NCBI GenBank assembly: GCA_037074705.1
Contig: CM073595.1
Coordinates: 23,462,501-23,526,500, forward strand
Length of the DNA: 64,000 nucleotides
Reading direction: 5' to 3'
DNA from: Zhengitettix transpicula
Lineage: Eukaryota > Arthropoda > Insecta > Orthoptera > Tetrigidae
The position numbers and the translations under genes were made by a program. The notes beneath the pieces are model-generated. The model did not search any database. It was given only the letters and a program-made list of their open reading frames with translations, and was not told the DNA's origin. Positions 1-13,364 of this stretch are shown one piece after another (position 1 is the first letter of the stretch; the number at the start of each line of letters is the position of its first letter).

Positions 1-941
1 CTGTTGTGAAGGTGTGTCAGCGTCCTCTTCAACGTAATAATTAAATTTCAGCTGATACAAGATACTTGACTATATGGCTCGCGACTACCCGACCTAGTTA
101 GGAAAATATAATCCGTTATAAAAATAAGGATGTACAATTCTTCGTTCTGTGTAAATAACACAAGCTGAGACGTGTAAACGCAAATTTTCCCGACCCTGCT
201 ACCTATTCCTCACTTTTGTTAGTTGTATGTCGGGTATTAACAACTACGGAATAAGTTTGTCACTTTACAGTATTTATGAAGTACTGGTCTATACTAAGAT
301 AGCAGGAAATATGGATCAGAGCTCTCGGTTGTATAGTTGGAGGAGGAACTGAGTATTGACTCAACCAGTATTTTTTATCGCTGTTTGTCCTTCCACCACC
401 TTTGGCTGGATAGTCGAGATTTATAACTCGATAGGTGTAGTAAGACGTGTGAACGTAAGATTCCCAGAAGTTGGGGTAGGCCGGAGCTCATTTCATCACG
501 AGCCTTTGTGCGGCAACTTGGTAGTGTAAAAACTAATCTGAAAACATTGACGCAAGGAAATATGTTGTACTCAGTTCAGGATATTAAAACTATAAAAATC
601 ATCCATAAACGTTAAGAGATTGCGAGTACAGGGGCACTGCTGTCTGTATACCCCGTTCGTAAGAATATAATGAATGATTTTAAGAACGATTGTGGAGTTG
701 CTCCCTCTGGACTACAATGATCCCTTCTTTCACTGCGCGTATGGCAGGACTTCTGAAACCTCTCCAGCTTTACAGTTTAGAACTCATTTAATATTTTGTG
801 GTTCTTCAGTTGCCTATTACTCGTAAGCGAACGTAATAAAAGTGGATTTTAATGCCGTTTGGGGAAACATTTAAGCATAGGACAATCATTCGATGTAATC
901 TTCTATACTACTACGGAGAAGACGTAATGCACAATGAACAG
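1..941. other. No gene seen; probably gene A intron
   Basis: AT-rich sequence without a convincing ankyrin exon or named repeat. It presumably belongs to the intron before gene A's first visible exon. Confidence 0.4.
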
Positions 942-1202
942 GAGCCATACTTGCGTGTTGAGGCTAGGGATGCGGATGGGAATAGTCCTCTGCACGTGGC
1001 GACGTCCTGTGGGTCCAGGGAGTGCATCCGGAGGCTCCTATCCCAGGGCGCCGACCTCGCCGCAGAGTCCGCGTCTGGCACCACGGCCGTGCAGCTGCTT
1101 ATCCGAGGGACGTCACGTCCTCTGCAGCTCCTCACGGAAGTCCTCGACTCAGCCATCACTATCAACGACAGAGGAATAGACGACAAAGACTGCATACTAA
1201 CG
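942..1202 (+). CDS. Gene A exon a: last ankyrin repeats
   Basis: Encodes a canonical ankyrin repeat (DADGNSPLHVA, then LLSQGADLAAES), a degenerate repeat and the EVLDSAITINDRGIDDKD linker shared with genes C and D. The donor is ACG/GTGAGT at 1203. The acceptor is uncertain: I chose CAG at 939-941 because it is in frame and the first residues align with PDLVELED in gene C. The pyrimidine tract is poor and the frame stays open back to 840, so the true start may differ by a few codons. Confidence 0.75.
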
Positions 1203-3532
1203 GTGAGTCCGCTTTAACATGCTTTAAAAGAAAAAAAACGGACATGGCTTCGAAGAAGCTTGATCATCAACGTATATGCCATGAATAATCGTTATCACTC
1301 CACGCCAAGGTATTTATTTAAAAATTTATTTTATTTTGAGTAGCATCAACTTCTAGGTCGTTAGTGACTACTTAATACACTTATTTATTTTACATTAATT
1401 ATTACAGGTTCTTTATATTTCACAGTAAAGGTGATTCATTTTCAGGTATTTAATTATTAGTCTTTGGTACTCTGTTGAGTGTAGCACTTCATTGATGTTT
1501 TTACTATCGAGTAGCTGTTTTCTTTCTTGATCGTATTTTGAACATTCACTTATTTATATGTTTAATAACTTGTATAGATCACAATTAGGTGGAAAACTAT
1601 TGTTGATTATGTGGAGGTGTGTCATCTTTGAGTGTTCTGTTATGCTTCTTGATTTTACTACCCGGTCTCTTCGGGTGGCTGTGGGGTCGGTTTTTGTTGC
1701 TTGAAATTCTTTGATTTGTTGGTGGATAATGTTAGCTTTATCTTCTCTTTATTTGTTGTTCCACTGGTGTTGGAGTTTCCTTTCCCCGGGTTTGCACACA
1801 TCTTTATAGGTGTTCGTTGATAGCTTTGTGGCAAGCGTGGCCTTCAGGTCTGCAATATTGTTCCCATGGATTCCTTCATGAGATGTAATCCGTACTACGA
1901 TTACTGTTTTGCCAGTTTTGTGGTATATTTCTTAGATTAGCATTGGTAATTCTGAAGACATATCTTTTTTTAGTGATTTCTTGAATAGTACTCAGTGAAT
2001 CTGTGAGAATTACATCTTTTGTTGTTGTTGGAGGAATCAATATGTTCCATGGCCATAAGTATGGCGTAGATTTCTGCCGTGTTGACGGAGGATGTCGGGT
2101 TGAGTGTTGTGGTGGATGTTGAGTCGGATGAAAAGAATGCACTTCCAGTTCCCATGTCGTTTTTGAATCTGTCGGTATATATTTGGTTATGTCCAGGGTA
2201 TTGGTCACATAATTTGGTAAATTTATCTTTCCATTCTTCGGGTAGTAACTGTTTTATTTTGTATTGGATCAGGTTCGTGTCTGCTATAATTGGGGATAGC
2301 AGTGGTATTATTTGTGGCCAATACATAGTTTTAATGTAAACTATTGTTCGTTAAGTCCCTCATAAATATTCAAAAATGACGATGAATTTCAGAAAGGTTT
2401 ACGATGTACTTGTGTACCAAACTCGTCTAAATATGACCAATACTCTTTCCTATTTTTTCTTTCTTTTTACTCCTCCTACCACTTCTTTTCCTTTTTTATT
2501 ATTATTCTACTACTTATTACTATTATTCGCTGTATTTTTCTTCCTCTCCTTATTATTTCCGCAGCTCATTATACATACCGTCACCTCTAGAGACATAAAA
2601 ACTGTACTTATGAAACCCAACAAAGTCTTAAATCAATCGACTGGGCTAGAAGAAGTGTATCATGTCAATAGTTATTGCTGTTAGTTGGTGTAATTAACAA
2701 TTTTCGTATTTTACAAAATACGCTTTCACTGTAAACAGGAGACAATGTAAGACAAGTCTGATTAGATTTTGGTCCATAGTAAATACGACGTTATAATACA
2801 TCAGAGTAAAGACCAACCCTGTGACTTATAAAGCTAGTAAACTTGGATTGTGTTCGATTACCGAGAGAGACTATTTTTCATCATATTCATTATTTTAATA
2901 AAATCTAACGATAATAATATTAAATAACCATAAGCCCACAGTTTCTTTAGGTATATAAAATAATTAATTACAGAAACGTCACGTATTTTTCAGTAGCTGT
3001 CAGCTTCTGGAGCCAAATCATCTGCAGTTGAAACATAAGTAATTTAATATCATATACACCCATCAGGAATATTATATACCTGAATCTAACTCATAACACA
3101 CGTAACTAAACTCATATTTTTTAAAACGGTCTTCAGCCTCCAAACACGTGATTATGTCGAGGAAAATCGACGAAAGCTGCTGTAAATATGTTTAAAACGA
3201 ATAGATATCTTATATCTATGAAATTTTATTGACAGGGTTAAAGGTTTAACATTGTAACTTAACTCTTACTTAAATTTCCTTCCGGGAGAAAAAAGTAATT
3301 AAATTAAATATTCTTATTAAACAACTATTAATATCCATATTACATCTAGTACAGTGAGCGTTATTAGAACTAGATTCTCGTACTATTTTGTAAGAGTTTA
3401 GTTACGTGTGTATATGGGTTGGATACAGATATATAATATTCATGATGGCTGTATATGATGTTAAGCAATATATGTTCCAATTACAGATGATTAAAGGACC
3501 CAGAGGCAGAACGATACAATGTGACGTTGCTC

Positions 3533-3571
<39 letters not shown>

Positions 3572-6500
3572 GATTAAAGGAATTATATTATTAATTGAAT
3601 TGCCCCAAGTTGTGGAAGCCATTTATGTAATGAATAAAAGAATTAAAGGAAGCTAATTAACAAAAAATTAATTAACTAAAATTAAGATTAAAAGAAATGT
3701 TTTAATTACCAAAGATTAATTTAACAGGTGATTATTTAGTTTTTACAAATAATTTGCCCTAGGTTGGCACGCCGAATTCAATAATTACAAAATTAACAAA
3801 CTAATATTTTATTTATAATTTGTAGCGTTCAAAGTAAAATACAATCTTTTATATTACACAAACAATCAAAATTAATAACTCTTCTTCTCAGTGTCTGAAC
3901 TGGGCTTGATAATTAAGAACAATAAAACAATTATCAATTAAATAATTAAGAATTCGAAACCAAATTGAGACGAACAGAATACGAAATCTAATAAAATGAA
4001 AAGAAGTATCGTATACAGATTTTAATTAGTTTGGTTTATACTTACAAATGTCCTCCTGGCACCAGACTTAGTTTTTGGGGCTTGGTACACTATTTTTTTT
4101 ACACTTAAAAGGCCATTAATCACAGATTCTACACATCACTTTTTTTTATTTTGGCAAAATTGGCAATATTTCGATGACTGCTTCGTTCCCTAATAATTCA
4201 CCAATGTTATTCCGCAACAATTCCTCCACGCAGATTGTACAAATATTCACGTAGCAATATCTCGGTGAATGTTTTACTCTGCTCAATTTTATAAAGACCG
4301 TTCTCTGCAACGTTTTCACCGTCGGCCGCTTCTATTCTCCAATGATTCACCAACTTTATTTTACTATGCTCGACGATGTCTGACCTCTGTACAATCCAGA
4401 CCACAACGACCAACTGCAACCAACTGACTACCCTTCCCGTACAATGCGCGCAGTTCACGACAAAGCTAGTCTATGTTTTTCCATTGTTGTCTTTGAGATC
4501 GGTGACGCTAAACAATTCATCAGAATTAAAGTCATTACTGGCCTCCTTAATTATTATTACAATATATATTACTTATATATACTTTTTACTTCAATTAATT
4601 TAATGAATTTAAAGAATTTACCTCACGTGAAGCGCTATTTAGGTAATAATTAAATGGAAGGCGTTAATTAAATGAAATAATAATCAAAAATTAACAAACA
4701 AAATATTTTATTTTATTTTGTGGCAATAAAGGTAATTACAACAAAATTTGAAATCTCATTCTCTCAGGGCTTTGACTGGGTTTGATAATGAACACTACAA
4801 ATTGATTTTAAAATCTTATTAACAACAGTTCACAATTTACCTAAACAATATGTCGATTGAAATAAATTAAAAGTAAAGAAATTATTTTTATTGACAATTA
4901 AAAGAGAACGAAATCTGACTCTATCCTTTAATTACGTTTACAATTAATCATTAGTTTTGGTTTTGTTACTTACGTAGTGTCCAGCTGGTACCAGTATTCT
5001 TTTTGGTTTCGGAAGTACACTATTGCAAAATTTTACACTGATTCTAAGATTCACAGATTTTACACTATTGAAGTCAAAATTGATAGGCTCCCAGGAACTC
5101 CGATGATCCTCCTTTTTGTCAGCTATCTGATGTCTGGTTGCCTTATACGAATCCTATGATTCGTAGATTTGTTAGTCTTTTACCGCTTTGGACTTAAACT
5201 GACTTCCTTTCCTGGCTGCTGATAGGCGTAAAACTGCTTTTACTTAGCGATATTTACGGGGTAATACTTCCGTAAATGTTTTTACTTTGTCTTAAATTCA
5301 GAACTTTGTTTAATAATGCATTAACGACGGATAGTCTCTGCTCTAGTATTATTTGTTCCGTCCTCTGAAATATCCCGCCACCAACTAACAGTTATATTAC
5401 TTGTTCTGCTCCTCACGATGTTTTTCCGCGAACTGACCTCCTAGTTCTCTCTCGAGTTTGAGCGCGCATACGCCATTTTTTACTTTCCGACAAAGCAACA
5501 GAGTTCGGCTCCATTGTCGCTTTGGAAGCTCCTGCCGCTACAATTAAATTTTATTAATTATATATATTACAATTAATTATATATATTACAATATATATAA
5601 ACTGTGAATTAATTTTATTACTATTGTCTAAATAACGTACTACACAAGATAATTAGGATTATCCTACAGGAATATATTTATTTAGAAACCTCATGTATTA
5701 CAATAACATTCATTACTAATTCCACAGAAAAAAAGCTCTATTTATGGCAATGGTCTTAATATTAAACGTCAAAGATATAGCGATTAAATATTAAAAGATC
5801 AAGTATATGAAAAATTAAGATTTTGATTATAAGAAATGCGTCGATATAATAGATCAGAGTAAAGGCTAACCCCGTGACTTATAAAGCTCGTAAACTAGTT
5901 GGCTTGTGTTCGATTACCGAGAGAGACTATTTTTCATCACAATCATTATTTTAATTAAATATAATGGTAATAATTTTAAATAACCATATGCCCACAGTTT
6001 CTTTATGTATATAAAATAATTAATTATTAATATTATTTAATATATTAATATTAATTATTTCATTCTATATAACCGTATTTTAATCCCTGTATCTTTTAGA
6101 GTTTATTAATATGTAATTGCCCATCCATTTCTTCTTTTAATTTTACAATAGCAAAGAATTTTGTTGTAAAACAAGTATTTAGTGTCTCTGGTTGTACAGT
6201 CAGCCCTACATTCGCTAGTCACATTAATAATTATACGATATGCCAAATTATTTCACAACAATAACGTTTTTGCATTCATCGCTGAAAATTAACTTCAGTA
6301 CACCGATATAACCGTACACATGTTTCTATTGTTCCCTTCCCTTCTGGAAATAGCATACTTGATTTGTATAAAACCGACAGATTAACTACAGATTTTGCAA
6401 ATACCTGAAAATTAAAATATATTATCGCCGTCAACGTTTATCTGCTCAATTATATTTGCTCAGTTTCGTTTGAATATCATCTGTCAAAGCTTAAAACTAC

Positions 6501-9500
6501 AAATCCGAAGGGAAAAGCCATAATACCAAATCAGTGATCCGGAAGAAACGATAATAAACGCAAACGAAAAAGTTGCCATTAAATTTTATATGACAGTCAC
6601 GGACCACTTCTATAAATTAGAGGATTTGTTTGAAGTGCGTCGGGCTCAGGGTTTAGTAATTGAATGCATTGGAAAAAAATATGAATGGAGTAAACATTAC
6701 GCGTAAAAAAAAGTGGTCGGTTTTGTTGACGAATAACTAAATATTATTCTTTGTTAACATGAATTTACCGGTTGCTTTTAAATTGAAAGCGTCGTTTGCA
6801 TGTTTTATTCGAATAATTTAACAACTGTAGAACTGGAGTCTTAGAATCTGTGATATTTTTTCGTCTGATATGTCCAATAACAACTTGAAATATCTTCTCA
6901 TTTCTTGCAAATACTGAGCACGTTATTCCAAGTGAAATAAGTTAATTATAATGGTCGATTAATATAGAAAGCTTAAAAATCAGTTTTATTATAAATGGCT
7001 TTAAATGCTTTACATAAAAAAACCGTTGTCATTATTTTTCCTTAATAAGGCTTGAATAAAAAAATGGAATTGCATTACATTTTCCGTAACAACATATGCA
7101 TATGGCTTTGAAATATTAATTATTATGTGTAATAAAAATGCTTTAGTTACATCATCATTTAAAATATTTATGTTAGTTAATTAAAAATGGTCCAGTCTAC
7201 TAAAGCAGCAGATTTAGACATTCTTTATGTGATAATCACCTGTAATAAAAATATTTAAATTTCACTACACAGAATCTAATAACAGAGGAAATTAATCAGT
7301 TTATATTGGCCAGATGAAACGGGCTCCAAAGACTAGGATTAAAGAGCACATGCCTAATTATAAATTACCTACTGATTAACAGACCGTTATTACTAAACAC
7401 AATATAAACTGGACCAAAATTAAGATCCTTGACGTTGAACCCGATTATTACCGAAGACTTATTTCCGAAATTATTGACATCAAAATCAACAAACGTAATA
7501 TTAAAAGTGACACTGACTCTTTGAGTAAAGTTGACTTGATATCTATCATCTTTAGACATATATAAACACCAGTACGCGGAAGTTTTCCGTTTTTTTTATA
7601 CTTGAGAAGGAGCACAACGTCGTATTTGTAAAGTTTAGATTCTTGTGAGGTCTGTTATTTGGCCAAATATAGTATATACAGACGTATATTTTAATTCAAT
7701 TATGAAAATAATTTTTAACATATTTCATGCTCAGTTTGTAGAAAAAATTCTAGGATGCGTGTCACGATCGAAAAATAATGTGATACCTTTTTAGACTCTG
7801 TTCGACCGTACTTACTGATTACAGAACCATTCGTAACATATTTCAATCAACACGAACGAATTTGGCAAGGAAACAAAACTCAAACAGTCTGATTTCTTAT
7901 TGAACAACTCATACGATAAGTATGAAAGAAATATGATCTACTAATTACAGAACCTAGTTCCGTTGACATTTTTAAAAAGACAGGCAGAAAAGTGCAGCCA
8001 CGTAAACCAGTTTGCATACGACTGAGGGCGGCAAAAGAACAGCTGTCCTTTGCAGGCAATGCAGCGTTACTTTGAGTTTCACAGAGCCAAGTGGCGCGTC
8101 TACATGATCATGGAACTTTGTGTTAGCGGAGAAATTAAAACCTTGAAGTACTAGGGCTGGAAAATTTACGGTTGAACTCGAGCAACACAGCAGACAGTTC
8201 ATTTAGTTAAATGTTCCATTCATTAATGACGTAAAAATCTAAGAGGAGAAAGTCTTATTTTATTTGATTGAGCTGTGTGTGGGGACAAGTTAAAACGAGT
8301 GCATACAAAATGTTGAGACAATTAAATTTTTTTTTAATAATTAATTAATTATAAATGTAAGTAGAAATATTCCACAGGACAGATTAGCGTGACAGATAAG
8401 TTATATCAATTTGTAATGAATTTGAATAAAGAGACAATAATAATGGCATAAAGAGACAATAACTATGGTATTAAATTACTGAACACTGGTTTTGTCACAT
8501 ATTTATTTCTCTGTTAAATAAATGGTCCACATTTTATGGAGGATCTGATTCTCAAACATTTATATGTCAAATATTTCAACTATACAACATTATCAGCTAG
8601 ATTATTCGACTTTTTAAAAACGATAACCCAATTCTGTTTTACGTTAAATGTTTGATATTCATCGGTCGACTGATTTTAATGACATCACTGACATGTTCAT
8701 TTACGAATCGTTTCCTTGTGCGGAATTATCAGATTATGACTGTGGTGATTATGGAAAATTTAATGAAATAAATATATTTCATAACAGATAAATCAATATC
8801 ACACTTATTGGAAGTTTTCATTAAAACATGTAACAGAGACAACGATTTTAGTTTTCGTGGTTATATAGTTTACATGTTTTTTGGAACTCCGTCTGAAGCC
8901 GGGAGTATTGTCGTGTAATATTCAAAGTGCTAGCCTTACGTTTTCCGTTCCCAGTGTCTAACTTAGGCATTCCAATACTGACTGTTAGGACATCCATAAG
9001 CCAGTTTATAATTTTCTACGCTCTATCGCTTCATTCCTCACCGCAGTCTGGATCGTGAAATCTACCACTTTTCCGTTAATTAACATCATTACCAAAATTT
9101 AAATATCCGTGAGTTCACCTGCAACCAATTCAGATTTTTCAAATTTCAATTTCAGGTACCTAGTAGTTTCCTTTTCCGTACTGGATCGTCAACTCCTAGT
9201 TTTATGGCCGTGTTTCAGACAGAGTACGTGCCTCTTGACGATGTCCAGTGATTAAGAACTACACTTCTTGGCTTCACTGAAAACCGGGAGAAACACATTA
9301 CCTCTCAAAACTTGTTTATTATAATTTATAAAATCAAATATACACTTATAAACCAAACACTAATGTAACTAAATCCCAGTTAGAATTTTTTGTACTTTGC
9401 GGACAACTAGATTCATTTCGTTGACACTAACGTCGATTTGACTTCGTGTTTATCCAATTTTTATTTCCGCACTGACAAGTAATTGAACAGTCTACATTGG

Positions 9501-12500
9501 TTACTGTTTTCTCATAAAGCCGTGGCCAGCAATTTTAAGACTTTTCGAATGATTCGGAAATATATTGGGGAAAAAAGGAGGCAACAGGATTCTTTCATGG
9601 TAGTAAAGGTTTTTTTTCTTTTTAGCAAGCTGAAATTTTGTTGTGTGGGTAGACATTCTTCAAGTCATAAATGGAGTAATTTCTAATCGGGAAAGCTGGA
9701 CGAATTGTCCAATCGGATGTGCCTTTTTTTATATTGTAGGAATTTAGAGTTGGTGCCTTCATCACAGGCTATTCAGTTATTGATTCTATTCTTAAGATGA
9801 GCTTTAATTTTGTGAGGAAAAATACTGATATTATTTGAATTGCCAATCAGTGAAAATAACCCTGATAGAAATTCAATAAAATTCAGTACTTTTGTTAATA
9901 ATTACTAGTTTTTGTTGTCAAACTTTTCTCAGTGAATATCAACAAGGGTCGAACAAAAATATGATCCCGTAAAGCGTCAGTCAGTTTGCTTGTGAATACT
10001 ATTTGGAATCATTTTAAACAGCAAATAAACTATGGTCGAAATATGCCTTTGGCCCTCGTTGCTACATTCTTCTCTACAAAATATCGTTTTTAATTTATCT
10101 TTATCCTGATAGGTAATGGAAAATCCGAAGAAAAGTCTTATCAGTTGTTAGTTATAGTATTGAATAATAATATTAGATACGTGTTTCATGATTTTTTTAT
10201 TGTTAATTGAACAGGTTGACTACAGTGTGCTACTAGGGGGTGGACGGGGTGGTGGCGTGAGGGTTCTGGAGGCCCTCCTGGCGACTGGGAACATCCAGGG
10301 GCAACACTCGCTGTTGCTGCATCCTGTAGTTGAGAGCTTCCTCAGCTTGCTTTGGGGCACCTTCACGAGGCCATTTGCCCTAATCTTCGGGGTGTTCTCC
10401 ATCTTCGTCGTATCCTTCACGTGCCTCATGGCGACTCTCTACAGCCCCACAGCGGCGTCCAGCGTCCTCGGAGAAATGTTCTGGCGCGTACTTGTAGCTG
10501 TTACCTTGGTCGTACTAACTTTTCAGGTAAAAAATAAATTGAGAGTTACATATGGTTTCTGTAAAACTATCTGGATAATTAGTGATTGCGGCAGTACGAG
10601 AAAGGACGTTAGTGCCATAATGAACCCAAAAAGTATCAGACATTGGTCAACCCGATCGCATTGCGTAAATAGAACATGTTGTTGCGAATCAGACAAGCAT
10701 AAATACATACATAGAAAAGACTTACTTGCATCCATGTAAAATAACGTATTTGATCGACCGTAACTCGGGAGTTAATTCACCACGCTCTTGTCAACATTCG
10801 TCATTATCCACTTTTCCAGATGGTTACCTCATGCATTACTAATTTTCAAATGGTAGGGAGGAACATTCAGAACATGAAAATGACAGTATTTACAGTAATA
10901 TTCAATAGGGACACATATCCGGTCATTTGTTCCTGAATATTTGATTTTTGCTACTACAAAACGGTGGTGATATGGGAGAGTTGACAATTTTTGCTACTTA
11001 ACGGTCTGATGATGGGGGTCTTGGAGCAGAAATACGTATTCCCATTCTACAAAATTTGTTTTAATATTATATAGAATCGAATATTACTTATAGTAATTTC
11101 CTGTGGGTTTTATGGACTGTGGGAATAATTGTATGGTTCCCTACCTTTTGGACCACCACGTCCGCGCCTAACTGCTCCTGAGGTAACCGAGGGTAGTGGA
11201 ACTAAAGGAAAACTTAGTTGGTAGCCTGGGTCTTTATTAGTCCGAAGAACTTTCGCCCAGTGTCTCGAAAGTGACGCTGAATCAGAATATTTCGGTTTTG
11301 TTGATGAAAACCGCAACACTTTTCAGAGTCGTCACCTCACCGGAAGATATCGATGATACGTTGTATTTATATTGGAAAGAAAACAATCCTTCCCGTTTTT
11401 TCTGGATTTCAGAAGTCAGATAATTCAGATTACAAAATCGCCATACAACAAAATGATTCCTAAACCTTCATATAGCTGAGATTGTTGTAAAGGACAGGTG
11501 ATTTAACTTTTTCTCAGTTGTAATTTCACAAATGCTCTGCAGTGCACGTCTCGGGGATATTTTCTGTACAATGACGGATTGTAAGAGCGGATCACAGCAT
11601 ATTTCACGATAGTCACAAATCCATTGTCCCGTGTGCTCCCATCTCTGTGCACAGAATAAACTGACAAGCATGAATTTAATATATAGTCAAGGCGTTGGGG
11701 ACTGGTTGAAATGTGCTGACTATTGCCAACCAATACAAAAAAAAATACCAGGAACATTGATAATGTCCCACAAGATAATTGTAATTTTCGCAGGAGGTGG
11801 TCCACGGGCTGCAGATGCCGCTGGCATACGTGACAGATTGGGAAAGCCTGTTGAAGTGGTCATGCTACGCGGCGGCGTGGCACTCGGCGACGCTTGGCGT
11901 CGGGACAACAGGCCATCGCAGCTGCTCCACCATCGGCGTGGTGCTGGCGTGGACGGAGCTCATGTTCCTTCTCGCGAGGTTCCCCAACTGGGGATTCTAT
12001 GTGCTCATGTTTTCCAAGGTTGCCAAGACAATTCTCAAGGTCATTACCAAATTCATCTCGAAAGAGTAAATCAGAGCTGGATCCGAGAGTCTATACACTC
12101 ACATTGACGTTAAATTACTTGATTCGGCCTGTCAACTGGGAGTGCTACCTCGGATTTACTGCTCGAAAGTTAAATAATCCTTCTCATTCTTCGTTTACTT
12201 TGTTACGTACTCCTGACTTACATTTACCTTCATCTCTTCTAACCTCCATACTTACAAATCATGGCAATTCCGAAAAATATCTCTATGAGCCTCATTAGAA
12301 CAGTCAACTCGAATCCCAAGGTAAAGTCTCGGCAATCTGAAATACATTAATTTTTACTTCCTCTGTGCTTATTAAATACAGTAAATGTTTCTCAACTCTC
12401 CTGTATGCTATTGTTTAAAGAAAAATTAGAGTCATTTAACTGGCATATTGTCTCCTCCTTTGCCGGCCTGGTTTACACGTCTTATTCTCGATCAATTTTT

Positions 12501-13270
12501 GTGGTTTACAACACCAGATTTTTATTACTTAGTTTTACGTACTGTTGTTGATTCTCAACTTCAACAGTGGTTGAAGGAAGCAATATTCTTCTTTCTCGCT
12601 TCCATATTTATTTGTATATTGGATTATAAAATAAGTCTCTTTTGCAAATAAATAACGTACGAAATTATAGAGTCAAATGAATCCTACAAATAGAAAAAAA
12701 AATATGTTACAGGTCCTGGTGACTTTCCTTCTGCTTTTGATAGGATTCGCGATCAGCTTGACCGTCCAATTCGAGTGGAAGTCCCCCTTCGACAGTCCCT
12801 GGATCTCTGTGTCCAAAGCTCTGATCATGATGACCGGGGAATATGACTACAACGACATGTTCAGTGGTGATCACGCTTCAAATTTCACCGGACGGTTTCT
12901 CCTACTCATCTATGTTATTTTCGTCGCGGTGGTTCTCATGAATTTGACCATAGCTTTGGCGATAAACAACATAAAGGGTCTCGAAGCCGAGGGTAGGGTG
13001 GAGAAGCTGCTGAAGCAGGTGAATTACATAGGAATGCTGGAGCACGTCGTGAACAGGAGGAAGAAGATTGTCCGTGTGTTGACTATCTACCCGGGAAAAC
13101 CCAGTGGTAATCTGGACCACCAACTTCCAGAAAACCTAAGGGACTCTCTGATTCAAGTGGCCCTGTTCTCGAGGAAAAGCGAGTGTCTCAGTATAGATCA
13201 GATTCTGCGGGAATTTCAAAGCTTGAGAACCCAGCTGGAGCTCATGAAGTCCAACCACAAAAGTTCCTGA
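942..13270 (+). CDS. Gene A: TRPA-subfamily cation channel, painless/pyrexia-like (5' partial)
   Basis: Four exons, 942-1202, 10215-10526, 11794-12039 and 12713-13270, join in phase 0 at every junction into 458 residues plus a TGA stop. Order: last ankyrin repeats and the ITIND linker (about residues 1-87), the HPVVESF pre-S1 motif, S1 (about 140-163), S2 (175-191), S3/S4 with the LAWTELMFLLARFPNW stretch, S5, a pore helix with FDSPW...MTGEYDYNDMF, S6 ending LMNLTIALAINN, and a C-terminal helix. Known of the family: TRPA channels are tetrameric plasma-membrane cation channels of sensory neurons gated by heat or irritants. Earlier ankyrin exons must lie left of the window. It is in tandem with gene C, 3.6 kb downstream. 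TRPA membership is firm; painless versus pyrexia is not settled. Confidence 0.85.
1480..2330 (-). mobile_element. Non-LTR retrotransposon remnant, RNase H domain
   Basis: On the minus strand, reading down from 2330, a frame holds QIYTDRFKNDMGTGSAFF and NTAEIYAILMAMEHI, and after a frame change ILTDSLSTIQEI: the D, E and D positions of an RNase H fold as in jockey/I-type elements. Further down, degenerate sequence resembles the usual post-RNase H tail. The frames are broken, so it is inactive. It lies in gene A's 9-kb intron, antisense to it. Confidence 0.7.
2788..2975. repeat. Dispersed repeat, copy 1
   Basis: About 190 bases, closely matching 5845-6028 in the same orientation. It contains a GTGTTCGATTACC stretch like a pol III B box, so a SINE is possible. 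Confidence 0.7.
3541..3565. repeat. (TA)n microsatellite
   Basis: Uninterrupted TA run at the left border of the following LTR. Confidence 0.9.
3566..4561 (-). mobile_element. Solo LTR 1 of the TGTAAT...ATTACA family
   Basis: Begins TATAATGATTAAAGG (decayed TGTAAT) after (TA)n and ends ATTATTACA followed by ATATATAT. It shares with the other copies the block GGCACGCCGAATTCAA, TGGGCTTGATAA and CTTACAAATGTCC. Minus orientation is inferred from the primer-binding-like GGCTTCCACAACTTGGGGC near the low-coordinate end. It lies antisense in gene A's intron. Confidence 0.7.
4575..5590 (-). mobile_element. Solo LTR 2, same family
   Basis: Closely matches LTR 6 (44141-45106) over hundreds of bases, e.g. 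ACTGGGTTTGATAATGAA and CAATATGTCGAT. The high end is TATATATTACA/ATATATA at 5590. The low end is decayed, so the start is approximate. Antisense in gene A's intron. Confidence 0.65.
5845..6028. repeat. Dispersed repeat, copy 2
   Basis: Second copy of the 2788-2975 unit; the two bracket the LTR pair at 3566-5590. Shared blocks include GTGACTTATAAAGCT and CGATTACCGAGAGAGAC. Confidence 0.7.
6029..10214. other. Remainder of gene A long intron; no gene seen
   Basis: AT-rich, with short unsupported frames only. No terminal repeats or protein motifs recognised. Confidence 0.4.
10215..10526 (+). CDS. Gene A exon b: pre-S1 and S1-S2
   Basis: The acceptor is TTGAACAG/GTTGAC and the donor TTTCAG/GTAAAA, both phase 0. 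It encodes VDYSVLL, a glycine-rich stretch, HPVVESFL, then hydrophobic S1 (residues about 53-76 of the exon) and S2 at its end. It aligns without gap to the end of gene C exon 5 and to gene D exon 6. In gene C the equivalent sequence is fused to the ankyrin exon. Confidence 0.88.
10527..11793. other. Gene A intron; nothing recognised
   Basis: Only short overlapping frames on both strands and no recognisable repeat. Confidence 0.4.
11794..12039 (+). CDS. Gene A exon c: S3-S4 region
   Basis: The acceptor is TTTTCGCAG/GAGGTG and the donor CTCAAG/GTCATT. The 82 codons match, in exactly the same length, gene C exon 6 (33804-34049), including the AWTELMFLLARFPNWGFYVLMF block. The reading frame runs on to a stop at 12067, but the paralogues show that the exon ends at lysine 82 (12037-12039). 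Confidence 0.88.
12040..12712. other. Gene A intron; nothing recognised
   Basis: AT-rich, pyrimidine-rich in part. The short frames here show no family motif. Confidence 0.4.
12713..13270 (+). CDS. Gene A exon d: S5, pore, S6, C-terminus
   Basis: The acceptor is TGTTACAG/GTCCTG, phase 0. It encodes S5 (VTFLLLLIGFAISL), the pore helix with SPFDSPW and MTGEYDYNDMF, S6 (LIYVIFVAVVLMNLTIALAINN), a charged post-S6 helix (EAEGRVEKLLKQ), the IYPGKPSG motif shared with the other two paralogues, and a short heptad-like tail. The stop is TGA at 13268-13270. Confidence 0.9.
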   Translation, partial: VLVTFLLLLIGFAISLTVQFEWKSPFDSPWISVSKALIMMTGEYDYNDMFSGDHASNFTGRFLLLIYVIFVAVVLMNLTIALAINNIKGLEAEGRVEKLLKQVNYIGMLEHVVNRRKKIVRVLTIYPGKPSGNLDHQLPENLRDSLIQVALFSRKSECLSIDQILREFQSLRTQLELMKSNHKSS

Positions 13271-13358
13271 TACATTCTTCAATGCAATCCTGGAAATACG
13301 TATATACATAAATTAATTGTAACTCTTCCATGTCTAATTTAGTGTATTTCTCTTCCAA

Positions 13359-13364
13359 AATAAA
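13359..13364 (+). promoter_or_regulatory. Possible poly(A) signal of gene A
   Basis: AATAAA lies 89 bases after the gene A stop, the first such hexamer downstream. AATAAA is common in AT-rich DNA, so this is a positional inference. Confidence 0.5.

Noticed and set aside
2376..2684. 102-codon frame rich in Phe, Leu and Tyr resembling a membrane protein
   Set aside because: Comes from a T/C-rich stretch in gene A's intron; no family resemblance and no splice support.
10220..10735. Minus-strand frames over gene A exon b and the frame continuing past its donor
   Set aside because: The exon ends at 10526 by paralogue alignment and a GT donor; the rest is intron read-through.
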